64,000 nt of DNA from positions 33,946 through 97,945 of the forward strand of contig CAUYUJ010021031.1 in NCBI GenBank assembly GCA_963575745.1. The letters are read 5' to 3'. Below, one piece after another: positions 19,129 through 29,224 of this stretch. The notes beneath the pieces were generated by a model, which ran no database searches, was not told the origin of the DNA, and saw only the letters and a list, made by a program, of their open reading frames with translations. Numbering within the stretch: the first letter of the stretch is position 1; each line of letters starts with the position of its first letter. The stretch is from Prorocentrum cordatum. Its lineage: Eukaryota; Sar; Dinophyceae; Prorocentrales; Prorocentraceae. The translations under genes were made by a program, and so were the position numbers.

Positions 19129-20312
19129 CCCCCATGGCAGTAGACCAGCCGCCAGCCGCAGCCCAGCCGCCAGCAGCCCCGCTTGCAGCGGCCCCACAGC
19201 AGGCAGCCCAGCAGCCACCAGCCGCTCCACAGCAGGCAGCGATGGCAGCACAGCGGCAGCAGGCGGCCCAAGCTGCGCACCAGCAGCAGGCGGTACCAGC
19301 GGCAGCCAGCGCGGCCGCGGCCACGACGCCCGCGCCCGAGGCGGCGAGGGCCCAGGCTCCAGGCGGGGGCCAGCCCCCAGCCCAGGGGCCAGGGCAGCCG
19401 CCAGCCCCACTCCCTGGAGGGCCAGGCCACCACCAAGCCCAGCGCGAGCTGACGCACGACATAGCGGCAGCAGAGGCCGCCGGGATGGACCATCCGACGC
19501 CAGACAACATGGCCCCAGCGATGGCCACGCTGGACGAGTACATGAGACATCTGCCAGAGATGGGGATCTGCACGGACCCAGTGAAGATCAGGGAGCTGCA
19601 TGCCCAACTGGAGGCAGCAAGGCGGACGGGCCCGAGCCAGGGGGCGATCACTGCGCAGTCGTCCCCGACCCAGGCGATCGCACCAACCCCGCCTGCAGAC
19701 TCGCAACCAACCCTAAGCCCACACCTGCAGGGGTTGGATCGAGTTGCGCAGGCCGCCACGGCCGCATTTCTCCAGAGGCAGCGCGAACTCCATGAGCAGG
19801 CGGAGGCAGCCAGAATACCATGCCCTACCTCTCCGCCCAGAGCCTCCCCGCACCACAGCTCGCCTACCGAGCAGTCCGGGCCAACAGCAGCGCCGAGTCC
19901 CAGCTCGCCACCGTGGCAGGCAGCCCAAGGGCAGCCACCAGCGTTACCATCTCCCACGGAGGTCACGGTCCCCAGCCAACTGGGTTCACCGTCGGAACCT
20001 ACGCTGGTACGCAGCCCAGCCTCTGCCACGGCAGCGGGGTGCTCACCCACGGCGCCCTTCCTCCTGGAAGCCCACGCGCCAGGATTCCACTCCGCTCCGA
20101 CTCAGCTAGCATCGCATACCCAACCAGAGACCCAGGTTGCAGCAGATGCGCCTCCAGCACCAACAACGCCCGAGCGCCAGCAGCCAGCGGCCCTCAGCCC
20201 CACATCGCCAGCCGACCCAGCGCACGGCCAGAACGCTCACGACTGGGGGCCGCCGGGGCAGCCACCAAGGAAGTCGGCGTGCGCCCCAGGCACCATGAAG
20301 GACGACATCTGA
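19060..20312 (+). CDS. LINE-B ORF1, second segment: Ala/Gln/Pro-rich region, frame-shifted
   Basis: The frame is open through this stretch without a suitable ATG. It encodes a long Ala/Gln/Pro-rich segment, then a compositionally normal stretch around THDIAAAEAAGMDHPT (about 19455-19500), and ends with KDDI before a stop at 20310-20312. A third frame (19820-20683) overlaps its end and contains acidic, more protein-like sequence after about 20320. Which frame was used at 19800-20680 is unresolved. No family is recognised. Confidence 0.4.
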
Positions 20313-20679
20313 CCTTCCGCCCATCAGTCTCGTGGGGAGGCACCTTCTTCTGCTCGTACGCCCAGCCGGCATACGACGATGAAGAAGAAGATCGACACCT
20401 ACTCCATCATCAGACTGAGCAGAGTGAGCCACCTGCCGCGATTTTTGAGGGATTCACGGGACAAGAAGAGTCCCCCTCGCGCTTGGTTGGGCCACCGGAG
20501 CTCTCAACCCCACTTCGTCGCGGCGCCCCGCGGGGCCCAGGGGGCCAAGGTAAAGCCAATAATGCAACTTTTAGTCTGCCTGAGACTGACACTTTTGATC
20601 AGGCCGACCCTAATTCTGAGGGGGAGGCTAATACCAATTCGATAGGCGCCGTCGCGGTTGCGGGGGTAGGTATGCTCAG

Positions 20680-21609
20680 TTGAATTTCCATGAGTATTTT
20701 GATCTGGTTTCTGGCGCGATGCCGCTGGAACCACGGGGCCCGAGGCGGCGTCTGCGGGGGAAGCAGGCACCTCCGCACATTTACAGCGAGCCCCACAGGG
20801 CCCAGAATTATGACTTGGAGACTGCCATTGCATGTACCCTTCCGATCTCCCCCTCTCCCGACCCACCTGGGGCAGGCCCCTCCGTCGCCACGCAGCTGGA
20901 CGAGGCCCGACAGAACTGCGTCGCGGCCGCCCCGCACCCTGTCGCTTCGAGGTGTTGCCTGCTGGACTCTTGGTTCGATGTCAGAGGGGCCCTGGATTCC
21001 TATCCTCTGGCGCTCCAGCATTGGCCTACGGAACCATATAACGACACAATTCTGCATCCGCATACTAGGTACGCCTTAGCAAACACTAGCCCTGCCGATG
21101 CCCGTGAGCCCGAGAGGGCCTGGATATATGTAGACGGATCTCTCGACCCCAAATCGCCCGAGAATGGCGCATGGGCCTTTACTGTATTGCATCAGATCGG
21201 CGATCACTACACTTGCCAAGGTTATTTGTCAGCTAAGAGCTCAGATTCTACAGCGTTTCCTTCGGATCCTTCCAGATGGACAAGCACTAGCATTGAAGTT
21301 CACGGAGTCATATGGGCACTGTTATGGAGTCTCCAAGACCAGAGCAGCGCCCCAGTCTGCATTATCTCTGACAATCTTGCTGCAGTCCAGTTTTCCGAGC
21401 TGTTGGCCAAGCCGGCCAAGGACGCTGAGAAAGCCCACCCGATGCAAACAATCATGGAACTTGCAAACCAGAGGCGGCCTGTCACGGTCAGCCATACCCA
21501 CGGGCACTCCGGAGACCCTTGGAACGAGTTCGTTGATGTTATTCCGAAGCTTACCTCGGGGATCCTCCTGACGGACTACTTCGAAACCCGAAGATCCCTG
21601 AAGCCTTGA
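20680..21609 (+). CDS. LINE-B RNase H segment, located upstream of the endonuclease
   Basis: The frame encodes WIYVDGSLD (Asp 21133-21135), SIEVHGV (Glu 21295-21297), IISDNLA (Asp 21370-21372) and SHTHGHSGDPWNEFVD (about 21490-21540), the four-part active site of RNase H. In other LINEs this domain follows the reverse transcriptase. Here it precedes the endonuclease. No ATG lies near the start. The frame overlaps the preceding one by TTGA at 20680-20683, and the next coding unit overlaps its TGA at 21607-21609. It may be read by frameshifting, be a separate protein, or be displaced by mutation. Confidence 0.75.
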   Translation: MNFHEYFDLVSGAMPLEPRGPRRRLRGKQAPPHIYSEPHRAQNYDLETAIACTLPISPSPDPPGAGPSVATQLDEARQNCVAAAPHPVASRCCLLDSWFDVRGALDSYPLALQHWPTEPYNDTILHPHTRYALANTSPADAREPERAWIYVDGSLDPKSPENGAWAFTVLHQIGDHYTCQGYLSAKSSDSTAFPSDPSRWTSTSIEVHGVIWALLWSLQDQSSAPVCIISDNLAAVQFSELLAKPAKDAEKAHPMQTIMELANQRRPVTVSHTHGHSGDPWNEFVDVIPKLTSGILLTDYFETRRSLKP

Positions 21610-23837
21610 GAAAAGTGGTGGACTTCCATCCAGCGGTCGAGTGGCAATGGCTGGGGAGCGCTGATCAGCTAGCCGCCGCGTATCCCCGCCTGGAGGGCGA
21701 CGCGTTCCATTTTGAGACAGCGCCCCATCTTGCTGCAACTCATCACTTACCTTCTCCCGAGAAGGAGACTCCAGTAGAAGCAGAGTTGGACTTTCGGGCT
21801 GCTTCTTATAATCCCGGCTCGCTCAAGGCCTCGGTCACCAAAAAGAACAAAAGGGCTAGGGCCACCGCGAGACGCGAGCTATTCGCGGCCCAGGCACTCT
21901 TGCAGAGGTGGTTGATTATCGGCGTCCAGGAGGCCAGGAACCCCAAGAAAGCCCAGAAGGCGAAAGGTTACCTTATCTATAGTTCTGGCGGATCTGGCCC
22001 TAAAGACAGAAACCACGGGGTGGAGTTATGGTTATCTACTACGGTCCCATATGGGCATAAAGATTGCAAAAAGCTCTTTCTCGGTCCAAAATGTTGTGTT
22101 CTGGTTTATGCTACCCCGAGGTTACTAGTGGCTAAGGTCAAGGCCACAGCGTTAGATCTCACAGTGGCTGTGGGTCACGCACCGCACAATCAGGCCCCTG
22201 AGGCTGAGAGGGATGCCTTTTGGAAGGCAGTAGAGTCATTGAATGATAAGTGGGCCTTCGACATCCTACTATTAGATGCCAACGCCAGGCTCGGCGAGGT
22301 CACTAGCGAGCACGTCGGATGCGAGCAACACCCCCAGCCCCAAGATAAGAATGGCGACGCTCTGCACAAGTTTTTGGCGGAGGGGGAGGTTCATGCCACT
22401 AATACTCTTGTACCTGCTTATGGCCCTGGACATACCTGGACCGCGCACAACATGGCCACGCATAGGATCGATTACATATGCGTTAACAAGTTCCTGTGGG
22501 ACCACGTCCGCGGCTCTACCCCCCTCCATTGCTTTGACTCTAGCAACAGGCACATCGATCATGCTCCCGCCCAAGCCGATCTTGCGCGGACTGCTCAGGG
22601 CCGGGTCAAGCGAGGAACCAAACCTAGGGACCGCGAGAAAATGAAGGACCCACACGCCCAGGATAATTTTAGGGCCCTACTTCGGGCCGTCCCTGTCCCG
22701 CCGTGGGCTCACAACATACATGATCAGGTCAAGCAAATCACGGACCTTGCCAACGCCTTTGCAATAGAATGTTTTGCTGTGGAGGCCTTGCGGCCCAAGA
22801 AACCATACACGTCCAGAGCTTCTTTCGCCCTTATTAGGATCCGAAGAGCCTGCCTCAAGGCCGGGCGTAGCCAGTTTTCGACCCAGGACCCTCCCTCGAT
22901 CGATCAGGCTCGAAAAATCTTTGCCTTGGCTTGCCGCCTCACTCGGGGGGACCTGGTTGATTTTGTGGGAGAAACGGAGGGTTCGCCCGCTGCGCCCATG
23001 GTCCAGTTTCTTTGTACCCATGCCAGGCTGTACATCCGGCGGCAAACGACCCCCCATGAGTGGGCCTGTGCCATCGCGGGCATTTTGAGCCTTAGCAGGC
23101 CTGCCCTGAGAGGGATGTTGAATGCCGACAAACAGGGTTTCCTCGACCGACAAGGTGAAGAAATCCGCGCCCACGCCAAGGGCAAGCATAGTCAGAGGGA
23201 ATGGAACACTGTTAGATGGGTCCTCGCTTTTGGCGGCCGCCCGCCCAAATATGCTTCAACTTGGCCCATGCGATACGATAAGGAAGGTAGCCCCATCCCT
23301 ACTCTTGCCAAGATAGCCGAGCACACGCAGACCTATTTTGGTGACATAGAGCATGCCAGGCAGTTGACTCCCCAGGCCCTTATCGATGAGTATAATGCTA
23401 GAAGCTCGATTATCCAGAGCGACACGCAGCTTAACATTTCGGTGGTTCCCTCGCGAATTGAGTTGGCTAGACGATTCGCGGGCGGTCCCAGGGGCAAGGC
23501 GGGGGGGCCCGATAAACTGACTGACGACCTTTTGCGCGCTGCGCCCCACGAATTTGCTCGCCTGGCGCACCCTGTTGCGCTTAAAACCAGCCCTTTAGGC
23601 GTGGAGCCTATCCAGTTTAAGGGAGGGCTTGTTGCGGAGATCCCGAAAGGTAAAGGAGCCCCCCATCTCGATATTGATTATCGTTCTATTCTCCTGGGCA
23701 ACGTCATACCCAAACACCACCACCTTTTCCTAAAAGACAGGTGGAAGACCCTCCTCGGCATGATCCTCAAAGCTACTCAACGTGGCGGGCGCGAGGGCAT
23801 GGGCACAGACCATGCTACCCATTCGGTCTTGTCGTGA
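21606..23837 (+). CDS. LINE-B endonuclease and N-terminal reverse transcriptase
   Basis: The EEP endonuclease spans about 21780-22580. Its landmarks are ASYNPGSLK, IIGVQEAR (Glu near 21930), LLLDANAR (Asp 22275-22277), HTWTAHN..THRIDYI and IDHAP (about 22555-22570), where IDH stands for the usual SDH. A linker and the fingers of the reverse transcriptase follow, with GGPDKL (about 23502-23520) and YRSILLGNVIPK (about 23678-23714). A TGA at 23835-23837 interrupts the frame in the middle of the reverse transcriptase. The same frame stays open on the far side, so the break is one point mutation, most simply CGA to TGA. Confidence 0.82.
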   Translation: MRKVVDFHPAVEWQWLGSADQLAAAYPRLEGDAFHFETAPHLAATHHLPSPEKETPVEAELDFRAASYNPGSLKASVTKKNKRARATARRELFAAQALLQRWLIIGVQEARNPKKAQKAKGYLIYSSGGSGPKDRNHGVELWLSTTVPYGHKDCKKLFLGPKCCVLVYATPRLLVAKVKATALDLTVAVGHAPHNQAPEAERDAFWKAVESLNDKWAFDILLLDANARLGEVTSEHVGCEQHPQPQDKNGDALHKFLAEGEVHATNTLVPAYGPGHTWTAHNMATHRIDYICVNKFLWDHVRGSTPLHCFDSSNRHIDHAPAQADLARTAQGRVKRGTKPRDREKMKDPHAQDNFRALLRAVPVPPWAHNIHDQVKQITDLANAFAIECFAVEALRPKKPYTSRASFALIRIRRACLKAGRSQFSTQDPPSIDQARKIFALACRLTRGDLVDFVGETEGSPAAPMVQFLCTHARLYIRRQTTPHEWACAIAGILSLSRPALRGMLNADKQGFLDRQGEEIRAHAKGKHSQREWNTVRWVLAFGGRPPKYASTWPMRYDKEGSPIPTLAKIAEHTQTYFGDIEHARQLTPQALIDEYNARSSIIQSDTQLNISVVPSRIELARRFAGGPRGKAGGPDKLTDDLLRAAPHEFARLAHPVALKTSPLGVEPIQFKGGLVAEIPKGKGAPHLDIDYRSILLGNVIPKHHHLFLKDRWKTLLGMILKATQRGGREGMGTDHATHSVLS

Positions 23838-26684
23838 TTACAGGTTGCCAAGGCCCAGGGGAAATGCATTATTTTGGCCTCAGTGGATCTCTACGCGGCG
23901 TTTTATATTGTTTTGCAGCAACTCGTCTTGAGCCTCAAAAAAAAACCCGACGAAATCCTCGACTTGATCCAGAGCATGGACATACCGACGGCATTCCAGG
24001 AAGGGCTCAAAGTGGCCTTGCAGGGCCCCCCCACCTTGGAGCAGCATTGTGATGATAGTCATTTCCTTGCCATTGTAGCCGAAGTGAACAGAGCGCCATG
24101 GTGGAAGATGCCTGGTACAAACACTTTTGCAGCCCCCCGCACTGGATCGCGGCCTGGAATGCCCCCAGCTAACGATACATTTAACATGCTTTTCTCAACT
24201 GTGATTGGGAACATCGAGCAAGACCTCTCGGATGAAGGACTCGCCCTTGACCTCCAACCATTACTTACCCAGCCTCGGGTGTTCGCACGCGCAGGCGCGG
24301 TGCCGCCGATGGCCACGGCTTCCTTTGTCGACGATCTCACCGCGAAAGCAGCAGTGGACCACCCGGAGCAGGTCATCGCGAAGGCCCAACGGCTTATCGA
24401 GATCCTTCACAACCGGATTGGCCCGACAGGGCTCAAGGTCAATTTCGGCAAGTCGGTGCTCTTGATCACATTTTCAGGTAAGGGGCATAAGAAACACGAG
24501 CTCCTGATTAGAAAAGCCGACGCCCCAGCAATCACAACTGAAGGTGGACAATCCTTTCGAGTTGTTCGAGCGCACAAATCTTTAGGTACGCACCTTACAG
24601 ACAATGGCAGCTGGGGGCCCAAGCTGGCGGCTAGAATTGCATCTATGCATTCTGGCATTGGACCAATCAGACGTACTTTTGGGAAAAGCCGCGAAGGACC
24701 CTGGACCAAATCAAAGTTGACATATGCTGACGCTTTGGGCATGAGCAAACTTACTTTTAACTGCGGGATCTGGGGACCACTGGGAAGCCGGGCTGCTGCC
24801 GCTTTCAATAAAGCTGACCATAGTGTTTATCGTGCGGTTGAACCCCGTGGTGAGTCTAACCAAGACGGCCCCAAATTCGAGACCACTGAAACCCTCCTTG
24901 CCAACGCTCAGAGGCCCCACCCAGACCAGCATCTTGCGCTGGCACGGTTGCGGCACCTCCCCCGGCTTCTGAGACACGCTCCTCAATCACTCTTAGCGGC
25001 ACTCGATGTTCTGTATCATTATCATTATGGTTGGGTTGCGCTTCTGGCGGTGGATCTTGCTCGGCTTAATGACAGACTCAACGATGGCCGGGGACAGGAC
25101 GGGTATTTGAGACACAGCTTCGAAGAATGGATCGAGTGCGCCCGTACGAGCCCTGGATATTTCAAGAGCCGACTCGACAAAGCCAAACAAAGCCAATCTT
25201 TCCTAAACAAAGACGCGGCGAGGCTTCGGGAGTTGCACACCGCTTTACAGGACCTCTGCCATAATAACGGATACGTGGCCCCGTTCTTGGGAAAACAGAA
25301 AACGGACCTTATCTACATGTGCTATGATTGTGGATTTCAGGCCTCGGCCCCTAGCGCCCTCAAGATCCATGTTAGCAGAAATCACACTAAGGTGGACGAC
25401 CCCATACTTTGGATGAAGGGCACCTTCTGCGAGAGCTGCCGTATGCAGCATCATACCATGGCTAGGCTTCATAAACACTTAGTTCGAAGTCCAAGGTGCA
25501 GAGAGGCCTGGCGGCCCATGATGCCCCCCAAGACCCCCGAGCAGCTTGCTGAGGACAGGGAAGCCATCATCGCTGCCAGGACAGCTAACCGTAAAGCGGG
25601 GAGACCTGAACACTTTGCTAAGAAACCGGCTTTTCGGGCCCCTTGGATTTCGATTTGCCCCCCTGCCCAGGTCCCGAGGGAAAAACGTGCTTGGAAACCC
25701 TTGCCCATGGCTCGAGCTGATTTTGGGGATAGAGCCCTTGCGGGCCAAGTTCCCAGGCCACCCGGCCAGCCTACCATGCATCTCTTGCATGTGTTCGCTG
25801 GGGCCCGACGCGAGTTTGACATCCAGCATGAGTTTGAGAGGGCAGCCGAGTCCTTTCCTGTCTCTGTTTGGGTGATCAGCCTTGACGCGGCTAACGACCC
25901 CATCCGCGGTGATGTTTCGAGGCCTGAGACGACCCGTTTTTGGCATCGCGCCATGGCTGGCGGCAAGGTCGCCGGATTCTGGGCTGGCCCTCCGTGCGAG
26001 ACTTGGTCGCAGGCCCGCCTCCGTGACACCACCGAGTGTAGGGGTCCCCCGCCAAGGCCTCTCCGCACCCCAGGCAAGCCTTGGGGCCTTGGCGACCTTA
26101 CCCCCAAGGAAGCCAGGCAGGTTGAGGCGGGGAACCTGCTGCTCCGCACGACGATTTACTTCCTCTTCGTTGCCCTCCGCCTCGAAATCCCGGCGGCGAT
26201 GGAGCACCCTGCTCCTCCCTTCCGTCTGGGGGCCCCTTCGGCGTGGAAGCTCGACGAGCTGGAGTTCCTCCTCGGGCGGCCCGAGGTTGAGGGGGTCCTC
26301 ATCGACCAGTGCGTTTTCGGGGCGCCGTCGATGAAGCCTACTCTCCTCCTCTCGGTTCACCTTCCTTCTCTTGGCCTGGGGGCACGGGCTGCTCGGGGGG
26401 GCGGGAGGTGCTTCCATGGCCCTCGAGGCCACGAGGCCCTTGCGGGCATGGAGGGCAATTGGCAGTGGCGAACCTCTCGGGCTAAGGCGTACCCCCAGGG
26501 CATGTGCCGTCTTGCTGCTTCTGCTTTCCTCCAGGTCTTCCAGGGGAGATGGCCGCATGTCTGGGGAGCCTCTTCGGAGGAGGTCGAGCCGGACTTCATG
26601 GCCTTCTGGGAGCCCCTGGATCCGTACGTCACCCGAGTCATGGGCAACGACTTTGCTCGTGAACTCTCTAGCCCAGAGCCCTAG
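23838..26684 (+). CDS. LINE-B reverse transcriptase palm, C2H2 fingers and methyltransferase-like domain
   Basis: This is the same frame as the preceding unit, resuming after the TGA. It holds ASVDLYAAFY (palm strand, about 23878-23907) and FVDDL (Asp pair at 24330-24335), then thumb and a long connector. Two zinc fingers follow: CYDCGF...H...H from 25320 and CESC...H...C from 25428. The last 300 residues hold the methyltransferase-like domain described separately. It ends at a TAG at 26682-26684. Domain order and the single open frame argue that the methyltransferase-like part is translated with the reverse transcriptase and is not a neighbouring gene. Confidence 0.82.
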   Translation, partial: LQVAKAQGKCIILASVDLYAAFYIVLQQLVLSLKKKPDEILDLIQSMDIPTAFQEGLKVALQGPPTLEQHCDDSHFLAIVAEVNRAPWWKMPGTNTFAAPRTGSRPGMPPANDTFNMLFSTVIGNIEQDLSDEGLALDLQPLLTQPRVFARAGAVPPMATASFVDDLTAKAAVDHPEQVIAKAQRLIEILHNRIGPTGLKVNFGKSVLLITFSGKGHKKHELLIRKADAPAITTEGGQSFRVVRAHKSLGTHLTDNGSWGPKLAARIASMHSGIGPIRRTFGKSREGPWTKSKLTYADALGMSKLTFNCGIWGPLGSRAAAAFNKADHSVYRAVEPRGESNQDGPKFETTETLLANAQRPHPDQHLALARLRHLPRLLRHAPQSLLAALDVLYHYHYGWVALLAVDLARLNDRLNDGRGQDGYLRHSFEEWIECARTSPGYFKSRLDKAKQSQSFLNKDAARLRELHTALQDLCHNNGYVAPFLGKQKTDLIYMCYDCGFQASAPSALKIHVSRNHTKVDDPILWMKGTFCESCRMQHHTMARLHKHLVRSPRCREAWRPMMPPKTPEQLAEDREAIIAARTANRKAGRPEHFAKKPAFRAPWISICPPAQVPREKRAWKPLPMARADFGDRALAGQVPRPPGQPTMHLLHVFAGARREFDIQHEFERAAESFPVSVWVISLDAANDPIRGDVSRPETTRFWHRAMAGGKVAGFWAGPPCETWSQARLRDTTECRGPPPRPLRTPGKPWGLGDLTPKEARQVEAGNLLLRTTIYFLFVALRLEIPAAMEHPAPPFRLGAPSAWKLDELEFLLGRPEVEGVLIDQCVFGAPSMKPTLLLSVHLPSLGLGARAARGGGRCFHGPRGHEALAGMEGNWQWRTSRAKAYPQGMCRLAASAFLQVFQGRWPHVWGASSEEVEPDFMAFWEPLDPYVTRVMGNDFARELSSPEP
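25776..26600 (+). other. Cytosine-C5 DNA methyltransferase-like domain fused to LINE-B ORF2
   Basis: Motifs appear in the order of C5-methyltransferases: LHVFAGARREFD (motif I, S-adenosylmethionine site, from 25782); ISLDAAND then GDVS (II-III, about 25878-25920); GFWAGPPCETWSQAR (IV, with the nucleophile-position Cys at 25995-25997); AAMEHPAPP (VI, Glu about 26202); and QCVFGAPSMKPTLLLS (VIII-like, about 26308-26355). PPCETWS stands for the common PPCQxFS. Motifs IX and X are not evident. If active it would methylate DNA at cytosine. It might instead be a degenerate binding module. Capture of cytosine methyltransferases by dinoflagellate retrotransposons has been published (de Mendoza et al. 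2018). Whether this is the same lineage cannot be told here. Confidence 0.65.
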
Positions 26685-27594
26685 CGGGCCCGAGGCAACA
26701 CGGTGCGAGGCCTCGGCCCGCCCTGCCCCTCTTGGGCGTCGGGACCCCGTTCTTGCCCTGGCAGGCTCCCGGATTCACCGCATGCTTCGCGTGCTCTCTT
26801 TCGCTTTAGCTTTGCCCTTGTCCTGTCTCGTGTTCCCTCTTCCTGGCGGGTGTCGCTTCGTGCACTTCATCCTGACTCCAAGTCCAAAAGAAGGAGGAGG
26901 AGGAGGAGGAGGAGGAGGAGGAGGAGAAGAAGGAGGGGGCAGGGAGTTTGCGAGCGGGCGTCCCCGCGGCCGACTACGCCATTCTGCTGGTCTCGGCCTC
27001 CCAGGTAGGCCCTGCACTATGCCCCAGCCAGCACAGCTCCTCCCCGCCTCCAGCGGCCACTGCTTGGCAATCAGGTAGTATTCTGGCCAGGCACCAAGCT
27101 CCTGCTGCTCCCAGGAGGCCAGGGCTGCGCACTCGGGGATTGCGTTGGCACCCGTTTGTGGAGCTTCGGACCCGCGGTCCGGTTGAGGAGGGGAGGGAGG
27201 ATGCAGGAGGAGGAAGGGGGAAGGAGGACGGGGCAAGGAGGCGGAGGACAAGAAGGATGAGGAGAAGCAGGGATTACCAAGCTCGCTATGAACTGAAGGG
27301 TACCTACGCCCATCTTGAAGCATAAGGCGGCCATACGAGAAATGCTGAAGACCGCGCAGGAGAATTACCCTGTGACGTACCCAACCCATTTGTATCATGG
27401 GAAACGAGGAGTTGGCCGAAACTTGCAAGGACAATCGAATTGCAGGATCCGTTGTTTGATATGTAAGCTACTTGGGACACGCGCCAATGGCATGACGCGC
27501 AGGAGAACCATACAAGAACGAGGGGCGACAACTACAGGCTCGAAGAGGACATGGGGAGTCGGGAACGAAGAGCAGGAGAAAGACGTGCGGGAAG
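26685..27594. other. LINE-B 3' tail, GGA microsatellite (26894-26930) and intergenic sequence; no gene seen
   Basis: About 200 bp of GC-rich sequence follow the LINE-B stop and end in AAAAGAAGGAGG at the microsatellite. 26940-27594 has short open frames on both strands without recognised products. Confidence 0.5.
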
Positions 27595-28499
27595 CCCACT
27601 GTGCTGTGCCCCTCAGCTGCCCTCGAAAGTGGCGACAGTTTCACAGATCGCAGCCCCCCAAGGATGGCGAGGCCTAGTGAGTCTGCGGTGAGTACCCACT
27701 GTGCTGTGCCCCTCAGCAGCCCTCGAAAGGGGCGACAGTTTCACAGAACGCAGCCCCCAGGGATGGCGAGGTCCCCTTTGAGTCTGCGGTGAGTACCCAC
27801 TGTGCTGGGCCCCTCAGCAGCCCTCGAAAGTGGCGACAGTTTCACAGATCGCAGCCCCCCAGGGATGGCGAGGTCCCATTTGAATCCGCCGTGGGTACCC
27901 ACTGCGCTGGGCCCCCAGCAGCCCTCGAAAGTGGCGACAGTTTCACAGATCGCAGCCCCCCAGGGATGGCGAGGTCCCATGTGAATCCGCCGTGGGTACC
28001 CACTGTGCTGGGCCCCCCAGCAGCCGTCGAAAGTGGCGACAGTTTCGCAGATCGCAGCCCCCCAGGGATGGCGAGGTCCCATTTGAATCCGCCGTGGGTG
28101 CCCACTGTGCTGGGCCCCCAGCAGGCCTCGAAAGTGGCGACAGTTTCACAGATCGCAGCCCCCCAGGGATGGCGAGGTCCCATGTGAATCCGCCGTGGGT
28201 AACCCACTGTGCTGGGCCCCCCAGCAGCCGTCGAAAGTGGCGACAGTTTCGCAGATCGCAGCCCCGAGGTCCACGGATGGCGAGTGGCGGTCCCATTTGA
28301 ATCCGCATGGGTAACCCGACTGCGCTGGGCCCCCCAGCAGCCCTCGAAAGTGGCGACAGTTTCACAGATCGCAGCCCCCCAGGGATGGCGAGGTCCCATT
28401 TGAATCCGCCGTGGGTACCCACTGTGCTGGGCCCCCCAGCAGCCCTCGAAAGTGGCGACAGTTTCACAGATCGCAGCCCCCAGCAGCCCTCGAAACGCA
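27595..28499. repeat. Minisatellite, 9 copies of a unit of about 102 bp
   Basis: Copies begin with CCCACTGTGCTG or a close variant at 27595, 27695, 27796, 27898, 27999, 28101, 28203, 28315 and 28418. A partial copy ends the array. Spacings are 100-103 bp except one of 112 bp, caused by a small insertion. Each copy holds CGAAAGTGGCGACAGTTTC and ends near GAATCCGCCGTGGGTAC. The array is open on both strands for over 100 residues, a by-product of its composition. Confidence 0.92.
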
Positions 28500-29224
28500 G
28501 CGACGAGCCATGTAAAAGGCAGGGGGGGGAGAGGGACGGGAAGGAAGGTTCGCGCGAGCAGTGCTCTATTCAAAACGAGAACCCAACGCAGGAGGGTTGG
28601 GAATAAGAAGATGGGAGGAGAAGGAGAAATTAGGCCACGCTCCTCCCACCGACTTGCTGTCTGCCAGAGTCGAGGGGGGAGGGGGGTAAAAGAAGCCAGT
28701 TTCTCACACCGAAGTAGGAGTTGTGCCCCCGCCGCCTGGCTCGAGCGAGTGTCTGGGCGCGGCGTCGGCGCTCGAGCGCCCCACGCCGCAGGTCGTGTGC
28801 AGAGCTCTTCGACGGATCGACTTGTCACTGCACTGCCACCCAGACCTCTGGTGAATCGTTCTTACCTCCCCGCGGGCCCCACAGCTCTTGACCACTTCCC
28901 CGAGACTGGCTGTGCGCCCAGACCGGTTTCGGATGGCCCTGGGGCCAGAAAGAGGTCCCACCCCACAGGGATCGAGGCGGGGGAGAAACGTCAGCACTGA
29001 AAGGCCAAGATCAAATCGCTGGAGGTCTAGGCCTCTAGAGGTCTCCAGGAGCCTCCGCAGGCCCTCCAGAGGGCCCCGGAGGCCTCCAGAGGGCCCGAGG
29101 AGGTCTCCAGAGTCCCAGCAGGGCCAAAAAAACGTTGCGCTGCCGTCTGGGCTGAAGGCGTCCAGGGCCAGCAGTACCTCGGCAGACAGAGTCGTTTCTG
29201 AGTACACAATGAGAGCGCACCCGA
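28500..29224. other. Upstream region of the nicotinamidase-like gene; no gene seen
   Basis: Non-repetitive to about 29020. Then a purine-rich stretch with repeated GGCCTCCAGAGGGCC-like 15-mers (about 29030-29115) precedes the gene. No spliced-leader relic is seen here. Confidence 0.5.

Larger units (their letters stand above)
17722..26893 (+). mobile_element. LINE-B: non-LTR retrotransposon with RNase H upstream and a methyltransferase-like C-terminus
   Basis: In order: 5' leader (17722-18078, very GC-rich, inverted repeat 17896-17904 / 17920-17928); ORF1 with zinc finger and coiled coil; RNase H; EEP endonuclease; reverse transcriptase with an FVDD box; two C2H2 fingers; and a cytosine-C5-methyltransferase-like domain. 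Coding units sit in changing frames and one in-frame TGA lies in the reverse transcriptase, so this copy is probably inactive. The 3' tail ends at a GGA microsatellite (26894). No terminal repeats are seen. Confidence 0.85.

Noticed and set aside
27595-28499. Possible CRISPR array
   Set aside because: The whole 102-bp unit is repeated, with no unique spacers between short repeats, and the genome is eukaryotic.
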